From Lachnospiraceae bacterium (lineage in GTDB: Bacteria > Bacillota_A > Clostridia > Lachnospirales > Lachnospiraceae): DNA of 25,290 bases. Shown in pieces: positions 8,503 to 14,908 of the stretch; position 1 is the stretch's first letter, and every line of letters starts with the position of its first letter. Where the stretch lies: assembly GCA_009774465.1 (NCBI GenBank), contig VSNT01000049.1, forward strand, positions 1-25,290, written 5' to 3'. The position numbers and the translations under genes are program-made. The notes under the pieces are model-generated. The model did no database searches. It had not been told where the DNA came from and saw only the letters and a program-made list of their open reading frames with translations.

Positions 8503-9132
8503 ATGACAGATAAGGTAATTGAAAACAACCAGGTGGTAATCATGGGGGAGATCGTAAGCGATTTCGTATTCAGCCATGAAATTTTCGGAGAAGGCTTTTA
8601 TATGGTAGACGTAAATGTACCAAGGTTAAGCGATTCCAGTGATATTATTCCACTGATGGTATCGGAGCGGCTGATTGACGTAAATGAGGACTATAAAGGC
8701 TTAAATATTATGGTTCAGGGACAATTCCGTTCCTACAACAGGCATGAAGAGCGGAAGAACAGGCTTGTGCTTTCTGTATTTGCAAGGGAGATCGAGTTTG
8801 TGGATGAAACGCCGGAAAGCTCGAAAACCAATCAGATTTACCTGGATGGTTATATCTGTAAGGAACCTATTTACAGAAAAACGCCTCTGGGCAGAGAAAT
8901 TGCCGATCTTTTGCTCGCAGTAAACAGGCCTTATGGAAAAAGCGATTATATTCCCTGCATCTGCTGGGGGAGGAACGCCCGCTTTGCCAGCAATTTTTCC
9001 GTGGGAACCAGATGTGAAATCTGGGGAAGAATCCAGAGCAGGGAGTACATGAAGAGGCTTTCGGAGGAAGATGCGGAAAAGAGAACTGCATATGAAGTTT
9101 CCGTAAGTAAACTGGAGCTTATGGAAGAGTAA
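8503..9132 (+). CDS. Tandem OB-fold single-stranded DNA-binding-like protein
   Basis: A 209-residue protein with two OB-fold-like halves. The second half (about 110-207) resembles SSB: TPLGREIADLLLAVNR, then YIPCICWGRNARF and GTRCEIWGRIQSREY, as in the TAxGRDVANFxLAVNR / DxxxxVxWGKxAE pattern of SSB. The first half (about 8-100) looks like a diverged copy with the same strand order (VIMGEIVSDFVFSH, LNIMVQGQFRSYN). It lacks the acidic DDDIPF-type SSB tail, although it ends in Glu-rich residues. Similar proteins are annotated as SSB in Clostridia. A GGGAG site precedes ATG 8503. It is transcribed alone, with a strong terminator after it. Confidence 0.75.
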   Translation: MTDKVIENNQVVIMGEIVSDFVFSHEIFGEGFYMVDVNVPRLSDSSDIIPLMVSERLIDVNEDYKGLNIMVQGQFRSYNRHEERKNRLVLSVFAREIEFVDETPESSKTNQIYLDGYICKEPIYRKTPLGREIADLLLAVNRPYGKSDYIPCICWGRNARFASNFSVGTRCEIWGRIQSREYMKRLSEEDAEKRTAYEVSVSKLELMEE

Positions 9133-9168
9133 AGAAATAATTCAGGTAACCCCTTTTTGATAAGGCAG

Positions 9169-9218
9169 GCCGCTGCATTTTCAGATGAGTGATCATTTGC
9201 AAAAGCAGCGGCTTTTTT
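9169..9218 (+). terminator. Intrinsic terminator of the SSB-like gene
   Basis: An 8-bp GC-rich stem (GCCGCTGC / GCAGCGGC, 9169-9176 and 9205-9212) with a 28-base loop is followed directly by six T residues. Confidence 0.9.
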
Positions 9219-9259
9219 GTGGCGTTTGCTGCCTGGAGGTAATGGCAGTTTATCCCGCA

Positions 9260-9288
9260 TTGGCAGTTGCGGGGGGACGTGTTATAAT
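9260..9288 (+). promoter_or_regulatory. Promoter of the ROK kinase gene
   Basis: -35 TTGGCA (9260-9265), 17-base spacer, consensus -10 TATAAT (9283-9288). The start of transcription should fall near 9295, inside the palindrome that follows. Confidence 0.8.
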
Positions 9289-9311
9289 TTGACAAGAATT
9301 CATCTTGTTAA
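9289..9311 (+). promoter_or_regulatory. Palindromic operator candidate for the ROK kinase gene
   Basis: Perfect arms ACAAGA (9292-9297) and TCTTGT (9303-9308) around a 5-base centre, extended by a further TT...AA pair on each side with one mismatch. It covers the predicted +1 directly after the -10 box, the classic place for a repressor site. The cognate regulator is not in the window. Confidence 0.5.
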
Positions 9312-9338
9312 GTAGTTATGTAAAAGAAAGGAGTTCCC

Positions 9339-10205
9339 ATGAAATTAGGCGCATTGGAGGCCGGAGGCACGAAAATGGTGTGTGCGGTTGGAGATGAAAA
9401 AGGGAATATATTTAATCAGATTTCCATTCCCACGAAAACACCAAAGGAAACGATGCCCCAGGTGATGGCATATTTTAAAAAAGAAAAAGTGGAAGCTGTG
9501 GGAGTAGGCTGTTTTGGCCCTGTTGATCTGAATCAAAATTCAGATACCTATGGCTTTATAACATGTACCCCCAAGCTGGCATGGAAGAATTTTGATATGG
9601 CAGGCACACTGGAAAGGGCTCTTGGCTGTCCCATTGGTTTTGATACGGATGTAAACAGTTCTGTTTTGGGTGAAGTGACCTTTGGCCAAGCCAGAGGAAA
9701 AAGATGTGTGGTTTATGTGACAATCGGAACAGGGATTGGAGCAGGCATTTTGATAGAAGGAAGTCTTCTTCATGGCATGCTCCACCCGGAAGCAGGGCAT
9801 GTGCTGGTGAAAAAAAGAAATGATGATCCCTACGAAGGCATTTGCCCTTATCATAAAGACTGCTTTGAAGGGCTGGCATCCGGCCCTGCTATCAAGAGTC
9901 GTTGGGGAAAGGAAGCAGCAGCTTTAGCAGACGAGAAAAGGGTATGGGAGCTGGAATCATATTATATTGCCCAGGCGCTTACCGGATATATTTTAACCCT
10001 TTCTCCGGAAATGATTATTTTAGGGGGAGGCGTCATGAATCAGGCACAGTTGTTTCCAATGATCCGGCAAAAGACGCTGGAACTTCTTAACGGATATATA
10101 CGAACAGAAGAGATTGAACATATGGAAAATTATATTGTCCAGGCAAGTCTTAATGGTAATCAGGGAATTATGGGATGTCTGGAGTTGGCAAGAAGAAAAT
10201 TGTGA
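9339..10205 (+). CDS. ROK-family sugar kinase (fructokinase-like)
   Basis: ATP-dependent cytoplasmic sugar kinase, most like bacterial fructokinases of the ScrK/GmuE (YdhR) group. The 288 residues match their length. Seen: the ATP loop EAGGTK (7-12), the catalytic Asp in DTDVNS (D103), the second phosphate loop GTGIGAG (129-135), and the zinc-binding set H153, C168, H171, C174 in GHV...CPYHKDC typical of ROK fructokinases. AAAGGAG precedes ATG 9339. It is not next to a sugar transporter, so the substrate is inferred from family only. Its strong promoter overlaps a palindrome, suggesting repression by a sugar-responsive factor. Confidence 0.93.
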   Translation: MKLGALEAGGTKMVCAVGDEKGNIFNQISIPTKTPKETMPQVMAYFKKEKVEAVGVGCFGPVDLNQNSDTYGFITCTPKLAWKNFDMAGTLERALGCPIGFDTDVNSSVLGEVTFGQARGKRCVVYVTIGTGIGAGILIEGSLLHGMLHPEAGHVLVKKRNDDPYEGICPYHKDCFEGLASGPAIKSRWGKEAAALADEKRVWELESYYIAQALTGYILTLSPEMIILGGGVMNQAQLFPMIRQKTLELLNGYIRTEEIEHMENYIVQASLNGNQGIMGCLELARRKL

Positions 10206-10225
10206 CATTTTTTAAAACCGTCTCA

Positions 10226-10254
10226 TTGCATGAATGCCTTTTTTAGGTTATGCT
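10226..10254 (+). promoter_or_regulatory. Putative promoter of the MGMT-like gene
   Basis: -35 TTGCAT (10226-10231), 17-base spacer, -10 TATGCT (10249-10254); predicted leader of about 15 bases. Confidence 0.6.
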
Positions 10255-10275
10255 TTTCCCAGGAGGGATTAAATT

Positions 10276-10752
10276 ATGGCTAACGAAAATAAAAAAGACT
10301 TTAATGCAATGCTTCATGACAGCAAAGACATGCCCAAGTTCCAGATAATAACGGATGAAAAGAGCATAAAAAAATATGGCGGTGACAGAATGTATTTTGC
10401 GCCTCCCATTGCATATGATAAAATAATGAGACGCGTACCTTATGGAAAACTGCTTACAGTTGGGGAGATAAGAGAATATTTTGCAAAGCGAAGTGGAGCC
10501 GACTTTACGGAACCCATTACCGCAGGAATTTTTGTTTCAATTGCCGCATGGGCAAGCGAACAGCGGGAAAACGACAAGACTCCCTATTGGAGAACTCTTA
10601 AGGCAAATGGAGAATTAAATTCCAAGTATCCCGGCGGAATTAAGGCGCAGAAGGAAATGCTTGAAAAAGAAGGACATACCATCATTCAAAAGGGAAGGAC
10701 AAATATAAAATATTATGTAAAAAATTATGAGGAGGCGTTGTTTTCCTTATGA
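10276..10752 (+). CDS. MGMT-family protein without catalytic cysteine
   Basis: The 158-residue protein carries the DNA-binding domain of O6-alkylguanine-DNA alkyltransferases (about 53-140): VPYGKLLTVGEIREYF matches the start of the winged helix, and the later part with PYWRTLKANGEL and YPGGIKAQKEMLEKEGH matches the IPCHRVI..DGxL / GGxxxQxxLLxxEG block. The acceptor Cys of PCHR is replaced by Tyr or Trp, and the protein has no Cys at all. By analogy with alkyltransferase-like (ATL) proteins it might bind DNA damage without repairing it, but ATLs proper are shorter; this one has about 50 extra N-terminal residues. GGAGGG precedes ATG 10276. Confidence 0.75.
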   Translation: MANENKKDFNAMLHDSKDMPKFQIITDEKSIKKYGGDRMYFAPPIAYDKIMRRVPYGKLLTVGEIREYFAKRSGADFTEPITAGIFVSIAAWASEQRENDKTPYWRTLKANGELNSKYPGGIKAQKEMLEKEGHTIIQKGRTNIKYYVKNYEEALFSL

Positions 10753-10799
10753 AGATATTGTATTTATCTGAAAAAACAGGATATAACGTGAAATGGGAT

Positions 10800-11834
10800 C
10801 TATTTGTTCTTTTTAAGCTGCTCTAAAGCATCAGCAAGCTGCTTTTGTAAAAGAGTATTCTCGTCAGTCAAATTTTGAATCGTCATTTTATCCTTTTCTA
10901 TATCTGTATTCTGTTTTTTAATAGTTTCTTTTTGATTATTAATCATTTCTTCCTGGTTGTTAATCATTTCTGCTTGGCTGTCAATCATTACCTTTTGGTC
11001 ATTAATCATTTCTTCTTGGTTGTTAATTATTTCCTTTTGGCCATTAATCATTTGCTCTTGATTTTTAATGGTATTCTCCTGAGTATCCAGCATATGCTGA
11101 ACAGACCGCTGTCTGCGGTAGTAATCCTCTCTTGCCTGACATTGCAGGCGTATCATTTCTTCCTGACTAAGCTGGAATGCGGTGGCGGAAGCTTCGTTTA
11201 TTAGTTCATCCTGTTTTGAGATCATTTTCAATTCCTCCCATGTGACAGCTTTGAAGAGAGAAGCCCACAAATCAAGATGGTAACGTTTATCTTCTTCATC
11301 AGCTAAATCTATACGAGTTAAGTTTAACACACAAAGGCGCAACTTGTCACTATATTTCGTATAATTTTTTGCATTTAAAAATTGATATGTAGAATAAAAT
11401 TCAGGATACTCAGGAAAGAGAGTGAAGTTAAGCAGGCCGATTTGAATGGCCGGTTTCACTGATGAATACTCATCACCTGAATTAAGATTATCAAAAGTCC
11501 GGCACAGGTAGCTTAGAGACCGTTCCGGCCAGTTGTGTTCGTTAATGACCTGCATTTCCAAATTGATTAGAGTATGGTTATTTAATGTGATTGAGATGTC
11601 TAAAAAGAAAGTTTTATTATTGATGGACTCGCCCAGAATAATGGGATTATTGATTACGACAGAATCAACAGCATCTTTATCCAGATGCAGGAGAGAACAG
11701 ATAAGACCTTTCAAAACACGGTTATTTCGCTGAAGAATCGCTCGAAACAGATAGTCATTTGTCATAGGAATGTTTAAGGGACCAGCAGCAGAAAGCCATT
11801 CTCTGTGAATAGCTGTAGATTTTGACTGAGACAT
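10800..11834 (-). CDS. Rpn/PD-(D/E)XK nuclease-family putative transposase
   Basis: Member of the Rpn (recombination-promoting nuclease, PF12784-like) family. The nuclease core is in residues about 20-130: TNDYLFRAIL at the start, then FFLDISITLNNHTLINLEMQV, which supplies the Asp and the ExQ of the PD-(D/E)XK fold. A short helical region follows, and residues about 245-325 form a Gln/Asn/Met-rich heptad repeat coiled coil with near-identical 7-residue units (NQEEMIN, DQKVMID, NQKETIK), ending at KNK. Length is 344 residues. AAGGAGG precedes the ATG. Such genes occur in many dispersed copies in Lachnospiraceae. No terminal inverted repeats are seen, so mobility of this copy is unproven. Confidence 0.85.
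   Translation of the reverse strand: MSQSKSTAIHREWLSAAGPLNIPMTNDYLFRAILQRNNRVLKGLICSLLHLDKDAVDSVVINNPIILGESINNKTFFLDISITLNNHTLINLEMQVINEHNWPERSLSYLCRTFDNLNSGDEYSSVKPAIQIGLLNFTLFPEYPEFYSTYQFLNAKNYTKYSDKLRLCVLNLTRIDLADEEDKRYHLDLWASLFKAVTWEELKMISKQDELINEASATAFQLSQEEMIRLQCQAREDYYRRQRSVQHMLDTQENTIKNQEQMINGQKEIINNQEEMINDQKVMIDSQAEMINNQEEMINNQKETIKKQNTDIEKDKMTIQNLTDENTLLQKQLADALEQLKKNK
10915..11075 (-). repeat. 21-base in-frame tandem repeat in the Rpn-family gene
   Basis: About seven imperfect 21-base units with the plus-strand core ATTAATCATTTCTTC encode the heptads listed for the host gene. Because each unit is seven codons, gain or loss of copies keeps the frame and changes coiled-coil length only. 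Confidence 0.8.
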
Positions 11835-11931
11835 GGGAAATCCTCCTTAGAATAATAGAATTTGTAAAAATAAAAAGTGATGTTACATAAAGAATGATAA
11901 TAAAAGAATTTTATAGAATTTCTGTAAGAAT

Positions 11932-11960
11932 GTTATAGCATGGATTTGACTGTAATACAA
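11932..11960 (-). promoter_or_regulatory. Putative promoter of the Rpn-family gene
   Basis: Minus strand: -35 TTGTAT (11960-11955), 17-base spacer, -10 TATAAC (11937-11932), giving a leader of about 90 bases. Confidence 0.55.
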
Positions 11961-12109
11961 GAAATATTTAAAGAAATGGAAGTAGAAATATAATTGTTTT
12001 TTTCCTTGTTTTTCTTATTTTCAAATCAAGATCTTGTGGAAAAGAGGTGAAAAAAAGAAACTCAGTTACTAAATCTTGTATTGTGTAAATTGCACTTGTT
12101 GAACAAATG

Positions 12110-12138
12110 TTGCTTTTTATACACTTTTATGATACGAT
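12110..12138 (+). promoter_or_regulatory. Putative promoter of the CobA-like gene
   Basis: -35 TTGCTT (12110-12115), 17-base spacer, -10 TACGAT (12133-12138). The leader of about 55 bases is too short for a cobalamin riboswitch, and none is seen. Confidence 0.55.
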
Positions 12139-12199
12139 AAGTAACATATTTTAAATAAATTGCCAAAATGCGGCAGAAAGTATTCGTGTGAGGTGTATT

Positions 12200-12694
12200 A
12201 TGAGGCAGGGAATTGTGCATATATACAGTGGGGACGGACATGGAAAATCACCGGCAGCGCTTGGAGAAGCGGTGATGATGGCAGCTTTGGGAAAGAGTGT
12301 AATGATCATTCAGTTTTTAAAGGGAAAAGGACTTGCTGATTCGGAATTTTTAGGAAGGCTGGAACCTGAGATTAAAATTTTTCGCTTTGAAAAGTCCGAC
12401 TTAAACTTTGCGGAGCTTTCCGAGGAGAAAAAGACAGAGGAAATCATCAATATTAAAAACGGTATTAATTTTGCCAAAAAAGTTCTCTCTACCGGCGAAT
12501 GCGACCTGCTGATTTTGGATGAACTGTTGGGACTGATTGATAACAGTATTATTACAGTGGAAGATTTAAAAAATCTTCTGGAAGCAAGGGATGAGGAAAC
12601 TGACGTTATCTTAACCGGAATTTCTTTAAATGACGAGATTAGCCTGCTGGCAGATGAGATTTCCAGGATAGAGACGGTTAAGATAAAAGGATAA
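12200..12694 (+). CDS. CobA/CobO-like cob(I)yrinic acid a,c-diamide adenosyltransferase
   Basis: P-loop protein of the CobA/CobO/BtuR family, whose known members transfer the adenosyl group of ATP to cobalt of corrinoids. The 164 residues are a little short for the family. Seen: an N-terminal strand leading to the Walker A GDGHGKS (11-17; the family norm is GxGKGKT), VMIIQFLKGKG, and LILDELLGLID with D107/E108 at the Walker B position. The family's later GRNAP-like loop reads LTGISLND instead, so it is a diverged member. ATG 12200 is preferred over GTG 12188 because GAGGTG lies four bases before the ATG. No other cobalamin gene is nearby. Activity is inferred from family. Confidence 0.75.
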   Translation: MRQGIVHIYSGDGHGKSPAALGEAVMMAALGKSVMIIQFLKGKGLADSEFLGRLEPEIKIFRFEKSDLNFAELSEEKKTEEIINIKNGINFAKKVLSTGECDLLILDELLGLIDNSIITVEDLKNLLEARDEETDVILTGISLNDEISLLADEISRIETVKIKG

Positions 12695-12732
12695 CTGTTG
12701 TGGCAGCATTTTTTGCAATATGATAAGCATGA

Positions 12733-12780
12733 AATCATAGCATCTGTGCGTTGACAGTGCTTTGGCATAGTGCTATGATT
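12733..12780 (+). repeat. Inverted repeats covering the dapA promoter
   Basis: A perfect 10-bp inverted repeat (AATCATAGCA at 12733-12742, TGCTATGATT at 12771-12780) encloses the -35 box and its right arm contains the -10 box. A second, tighter dyad, CATAG (12766-12770) and CTATG (12773-12777), also overlaps the -10. They may form an operator, or the 3' end of the cobA-like transcript. Confidence 0.5.
12751..12779 (+). promoter_or_regulatory. Promoter of the dapA riboswitch transcript
   Basis: Consensus -35 TTGACA (12751-12756), exactly 17 bases, then TATGAT (12774-12779, one mismatch to TATAAT). Predicted start near 12786, about 25 bases before the riboswitch core. Confidence 0.88.
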
Positions 12781-12810
12781 ATTTCATAAAAGATAATTAC
12801 ATAGGATTTT

Positions 12811-12988
12811 GAGGTAGAGGTTGCGTGTTTTATGAGTAGTTTTTTGGATGTGGCAGGCACAGAGGAAGGAAAATGAAAGGAAAAAACGCCGAAAGAATCT
12901 GAAGGCTGTGGTCAGGTTCTTGGGCATGCAGCAAATAGCTGTATGACTGTCATCAATAGTTCAGGAGACTAATGATGGGGCGCTATCC
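12811..12988 (+). ncRNA. Lysine riboswitch (L box) upstream of dapA
   Basis: Lysine-binding aptamer. Conserved blocks appear in order: GGTAGAGGTTGCG (from 12813) with ATGAGTAGT for the loop-E part of P2, ACGCCGAAAG near 12886, CTTGGGCATGC near 12919, ATGACTGTCA near 12943, TCAGGAGACTA near 12961 and GCGCTATCC at the end. P1 pairs GGTAG (12813-12817) with CTATC (12983-12987). It sits between a strong promoter and dapA, a standard location in Firmicutes. Bound lysine should lower expression of the diaminopimelate/lysine genes behind it. Confidence 0.93.
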
Positions 12989-13043
12989 GATGAAGTGACA
13001 TTTTATGTTAGTCGGTGCGCGCAGGGAAGCATCGATTTTTTTT
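12988..13043 (+). terminator. Riboswitch expression platform: probable terminator
   Basis: CGATG (12988-12992) can pair with CATCG (13030-13034), followed by ATTTTTTTT. An inner 6-bp hairpin, TGACAT/ATGTTA (12996-13010), lies in the loop. A competing pairing, GACTAA (12967-12972, in the 3' part of the aptamer) with TTAGTC (13008-13013), could act as antiterminator. Control by transcription termination is therefore likely; the pairing scheme is inferred by eye. Confidence 0.65.
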
Positions 13044-13048
13044 AACAA

Positions 13049-13116
13049 AAAACAAGGAGGATAAATCCCCTCCTCGCCAAAGAGGCTCGGATTTTCCTTC
13101 GGAAAACAAGGAGGAT
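13049..13116 (+). repeat. Duplicated ribosome-binding segment before dapA
   Basis: A 14-base perfect direct repeat (AAAACAAGGAGGAT) occurs at 13049-13062 and 13103-13116. The second copy holds the working dapA site (AAGGAGG, 13108-13114). The first copy has no start codon after it, and AGGAGG (13055-13060) can pair with CCTCCT (13069-13074). A further perfect 6-bp hairpin, TTTTCC/GGAAAA (13092-13106), ends just before the true site. Confidence 0.7.
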
Positions 13117-13121
13117 TGGAT

Positions 13122-14006
13122 ATGGCTGTTTTTACGGGAGCTGGTGTTGCGATAGTTACACCTTTTAAGGCAAATGGGGAAGTGAACTATGAAAAATTTG
13201 GTGAATTGATTGAAGATCAGATTACAGGTGGAACGGATGCAATTATTGTATGCGGAACAACAGGGGAGTCATCCACATTAACTCATGAGGAGCATTTGGA
13301 TGTGATCAAATATTGTGTGGAAAAGGTGGCAGGACGTATTCCGGTAGTGGCAGGTACAGGTTCAAATTGTACGGAAACTGCTGTTTATCTTTCCACCGAA
13401 GCGGAAAAATCCGGGGCGGATGCTTTGCTTCTGGTTACGCCTTATTACAATAAGGCAACCCAGAATGGCTTATACAAGCACTATAAGAGGATTGCGGATT
13501 CTGTTAAAATTCCATGTATTCTTTACAATGTACCCAGCCGCACCGGCTGTAATATTGCACCGGAAACTGTTGTGCGTCTGTGCACAGACGTTGAAAATAT
13601 TGTTGGAGTTAAGGAAGCCAGCGGCAATATCGGCCAGATTGTAAAGCTGATGTCTCTTGCAAATGGAAAGGTGGATCTGTATTCTGGAAATGACGATCAG
13701 ATCGTGCCCCTCCTTGTTCTTGGCGGAAAAGGCGTTATTTCCGTACTTTCCAATGTGGCGCCCAGGCAGACACATGAGATTTGTGCAAAATTTTTTGCAG
13801 GGGATATTGAGGGAAGCTGTGCGGAACAGCTCAGGGCAATTCCTCTTTGTAATGCGCTTTTTTGTGAGGTAAATCCCATTCCTGTCAAGATGGCGCTTAA
13901 TCTGATGGGAAAAGAAGCTGGTTCCTTGAGACCGCCTCTTACGGATATGGAAGAGGAAAACAGGGCTAAACTTGAAAAGGCTATGAAGGAATATGGAATT
14001 TTGTGA
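13122..14006 (+). CDS. dapA: 4-hydroxy-tetrahydrodipicolinate synthase
   Basis: Condenses pyruvate with aspartate semialdehyde, the first committed step to diaminopimelate and lysine, in the cytoplasm. The 294-residue TIM barrel has the Schiff-base lysine K164 in GVKEASG, Tyr135 in YNVPSRTG, and the TTGES loop with the Thr of the proton relay (about 46-50). The start at ATG 13122 is seven bases after AAGGAGG; a TTG six bases upstream would leave almost no spacing. Product demand fits lysine riboswitch control. dapB follows after 110 bases with a hairpin between them. Confidence 0.98.
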   Translation: MAVFTGAGVAIVTPFKANGEVNYEKFGELIEDQITGGTDAIIVCGTTGESSTLTHEEHLDVIKYCVEKVAGRIPVVAGTGSNCTETAVYLSTEAEKSGADALLLVTPYYNKATQNGLYKHYKRIADSVKIPCILYNVPSRTGCNIAPETVVRLCTDVENIVGVKEASGNIGQIVKLMSLANGKVDLYSGNDDQIVPLLVLGGKGVISVLSNVAPRQTHEICAKFFAGDIEGSCAEQLRAIPLCNALFCEVNPIPVKMALNLMGKEAGSLRPPLTDMEEENRAKLEKAMKEYGIL

Positions 14007-14035
14007 TTCTAAAGATAGTATTAAGTAAAAGTAAT

Positions 14036-14069
14036 ATAAGGTCTTTCCAGAAAAGGGGAAAGGCCTTAT
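14036..14069 (+). terminator. Hairpin between dapA and dapB (attenuator-like)
   Basis: A 13-bp stem with one G-U pair (arms 14036-14048 and 14057-14069, core GTCTTTCC / GGAAAGGC) is followed by an AT-rich but not T-only stretch. It may partly end or process the dapA message while letting dapB be read through. Confidence 0.55.
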
Positions 14070-14116
14070 TATATATAGTAGGTATATATTTACTGGAAAA
14101 TAAGGAGGCGTGAGTT

Positions 14117-14872
14117 ATGACAAATGTAATTATGCATGGATGTAACGGAAAAATGGGACAGACCATTGCGAAGCTGATTGCAGATGACGATGAGATTACG
14201 TTAGCAGCCGGAGTGGATGCGTATGATGAAGGGAAAAATCCTTTTCCTGTATTTAAGAATATAAAGGACTGTGACGTTAAGGCGGATGTAATCATTGATT
14301 TCAGTGCGGCGCCGGCAGTAGACGGACTTCTGGATTATTGCGCAGAGCAGCAGATTCCCTGTGTGCTTTGCACCACAGGTCTTAGTGAGGAACAGCTGAA
14401 AAAAGTGGAGGAGACATCTAAAAAGACGGCAATCCTTAAATCTGCCAATATGTCTTTGGGAATCAATATGCTTATGAAGCTGTTAAAAGAGGCAGCTTCG
14501 GTTTTGGCGCCGGCAGGATTTGATGTTGAAATTGTAGAAAAGCACCATAAGCTTAAAGTGGACGCGCCCAGCGGTACGGCCCTTGCTCTGGGGGATTCTG
14601 TAAATGAAGCGTTAAATAAGGAATATACATATGTTTATGACAGGAGCGGAAGAAGAGAAAAGCGTCCTCAAAAGGAAATTGGTTTTTCGGCAGTGAGAGG
14701 AGGAACCATTGTGGGAGAACATGATGTGATTTTTGCAGGTGCAGATGAAGTGGTGACATTTTCCCATACCGCATATTCCAAGGCTGTTTTTGGAAAGGGT
14801 GCTGTTCAGGCTGCCAAGTTTTTAAAGGGAAAACCTGCAGGGCTTTATTGTATGAGTGATGTAATCGGATAA
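14117..14872 (+). CDS. dapB: 4-hydroxy-tetrahydrodipicolinate reductase
   Basis: NAD(P)H-dependent reductase, second step after DapA. The 251 residues start with the nucleotide-binding loop GCNGKMGQ (8-15). CTTGLS (85-90) marks the dinucleotide domain, and the catalytic motif EKHHKLKVDAPSGTA (141-155) carries H143/H144 and K147. AAGGAGG precedes ATG 14117 by nine bases. It lies in the same direction as dapA with no promoter of its own that I can see, so the lysine riboswitch probably controls both. Confidence 0.98.
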   Translation: MTNVIMHGCNGKMGQTIAKLIADDDEITLAAGVDAYDEGKNPFPVFKNIKDCDVKADVIIDFSAAPAVDGLLDYCAEQQIPCVLCTTGLSEEQLKKVEETSKKTAILKSANMSLGINMLMKLLKEAASVLAPAGFDVEIVEKHHKLKVDAPSGTALALGDSVNEALNKEYTYVYDRSGRREKRPQKEIGFSAVRGGTIVGEHDVIFAGADEVVTFSHTAYSKAVFGKGAVQAAKFLKGKPAGLYCMSDVIG

Positions 14873-14908
14873 GTTTACATCAAGAGGAGAGAAAGGACGC
14901 AGTTTTAA

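Larger units (their letters stand above)
11835..12199. other. AT-rich divergent intergenic region
   Basis: A 365-base very AT-rich gap between the divergent Rpn-family and CobA-like genes. Apart from the two promoters listed separately I see no convincing gene, RNA or repeat. A 17-codon ORF near 11940 has no ribosome-binding site. Confidence 0.6.

Noticed and set aside
10769..10788. Weak hairpin between MGMT-like and Rpn-family genes
   Set aside because: Short AT-rich stem with a bulge; too weak to call a terminator.
11941..11994. 17-codon ORF in the Rpn-cobA gap
   Set aside because: No ribosome-binding site, and its start overlaps the opposite promoter.
10800..12200. Insertion sequence around the Rpn-family gene
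   Set aside because: No terminal inverted repeats or target duplications seen; Rpn-family genes are often not in classical IS elements.
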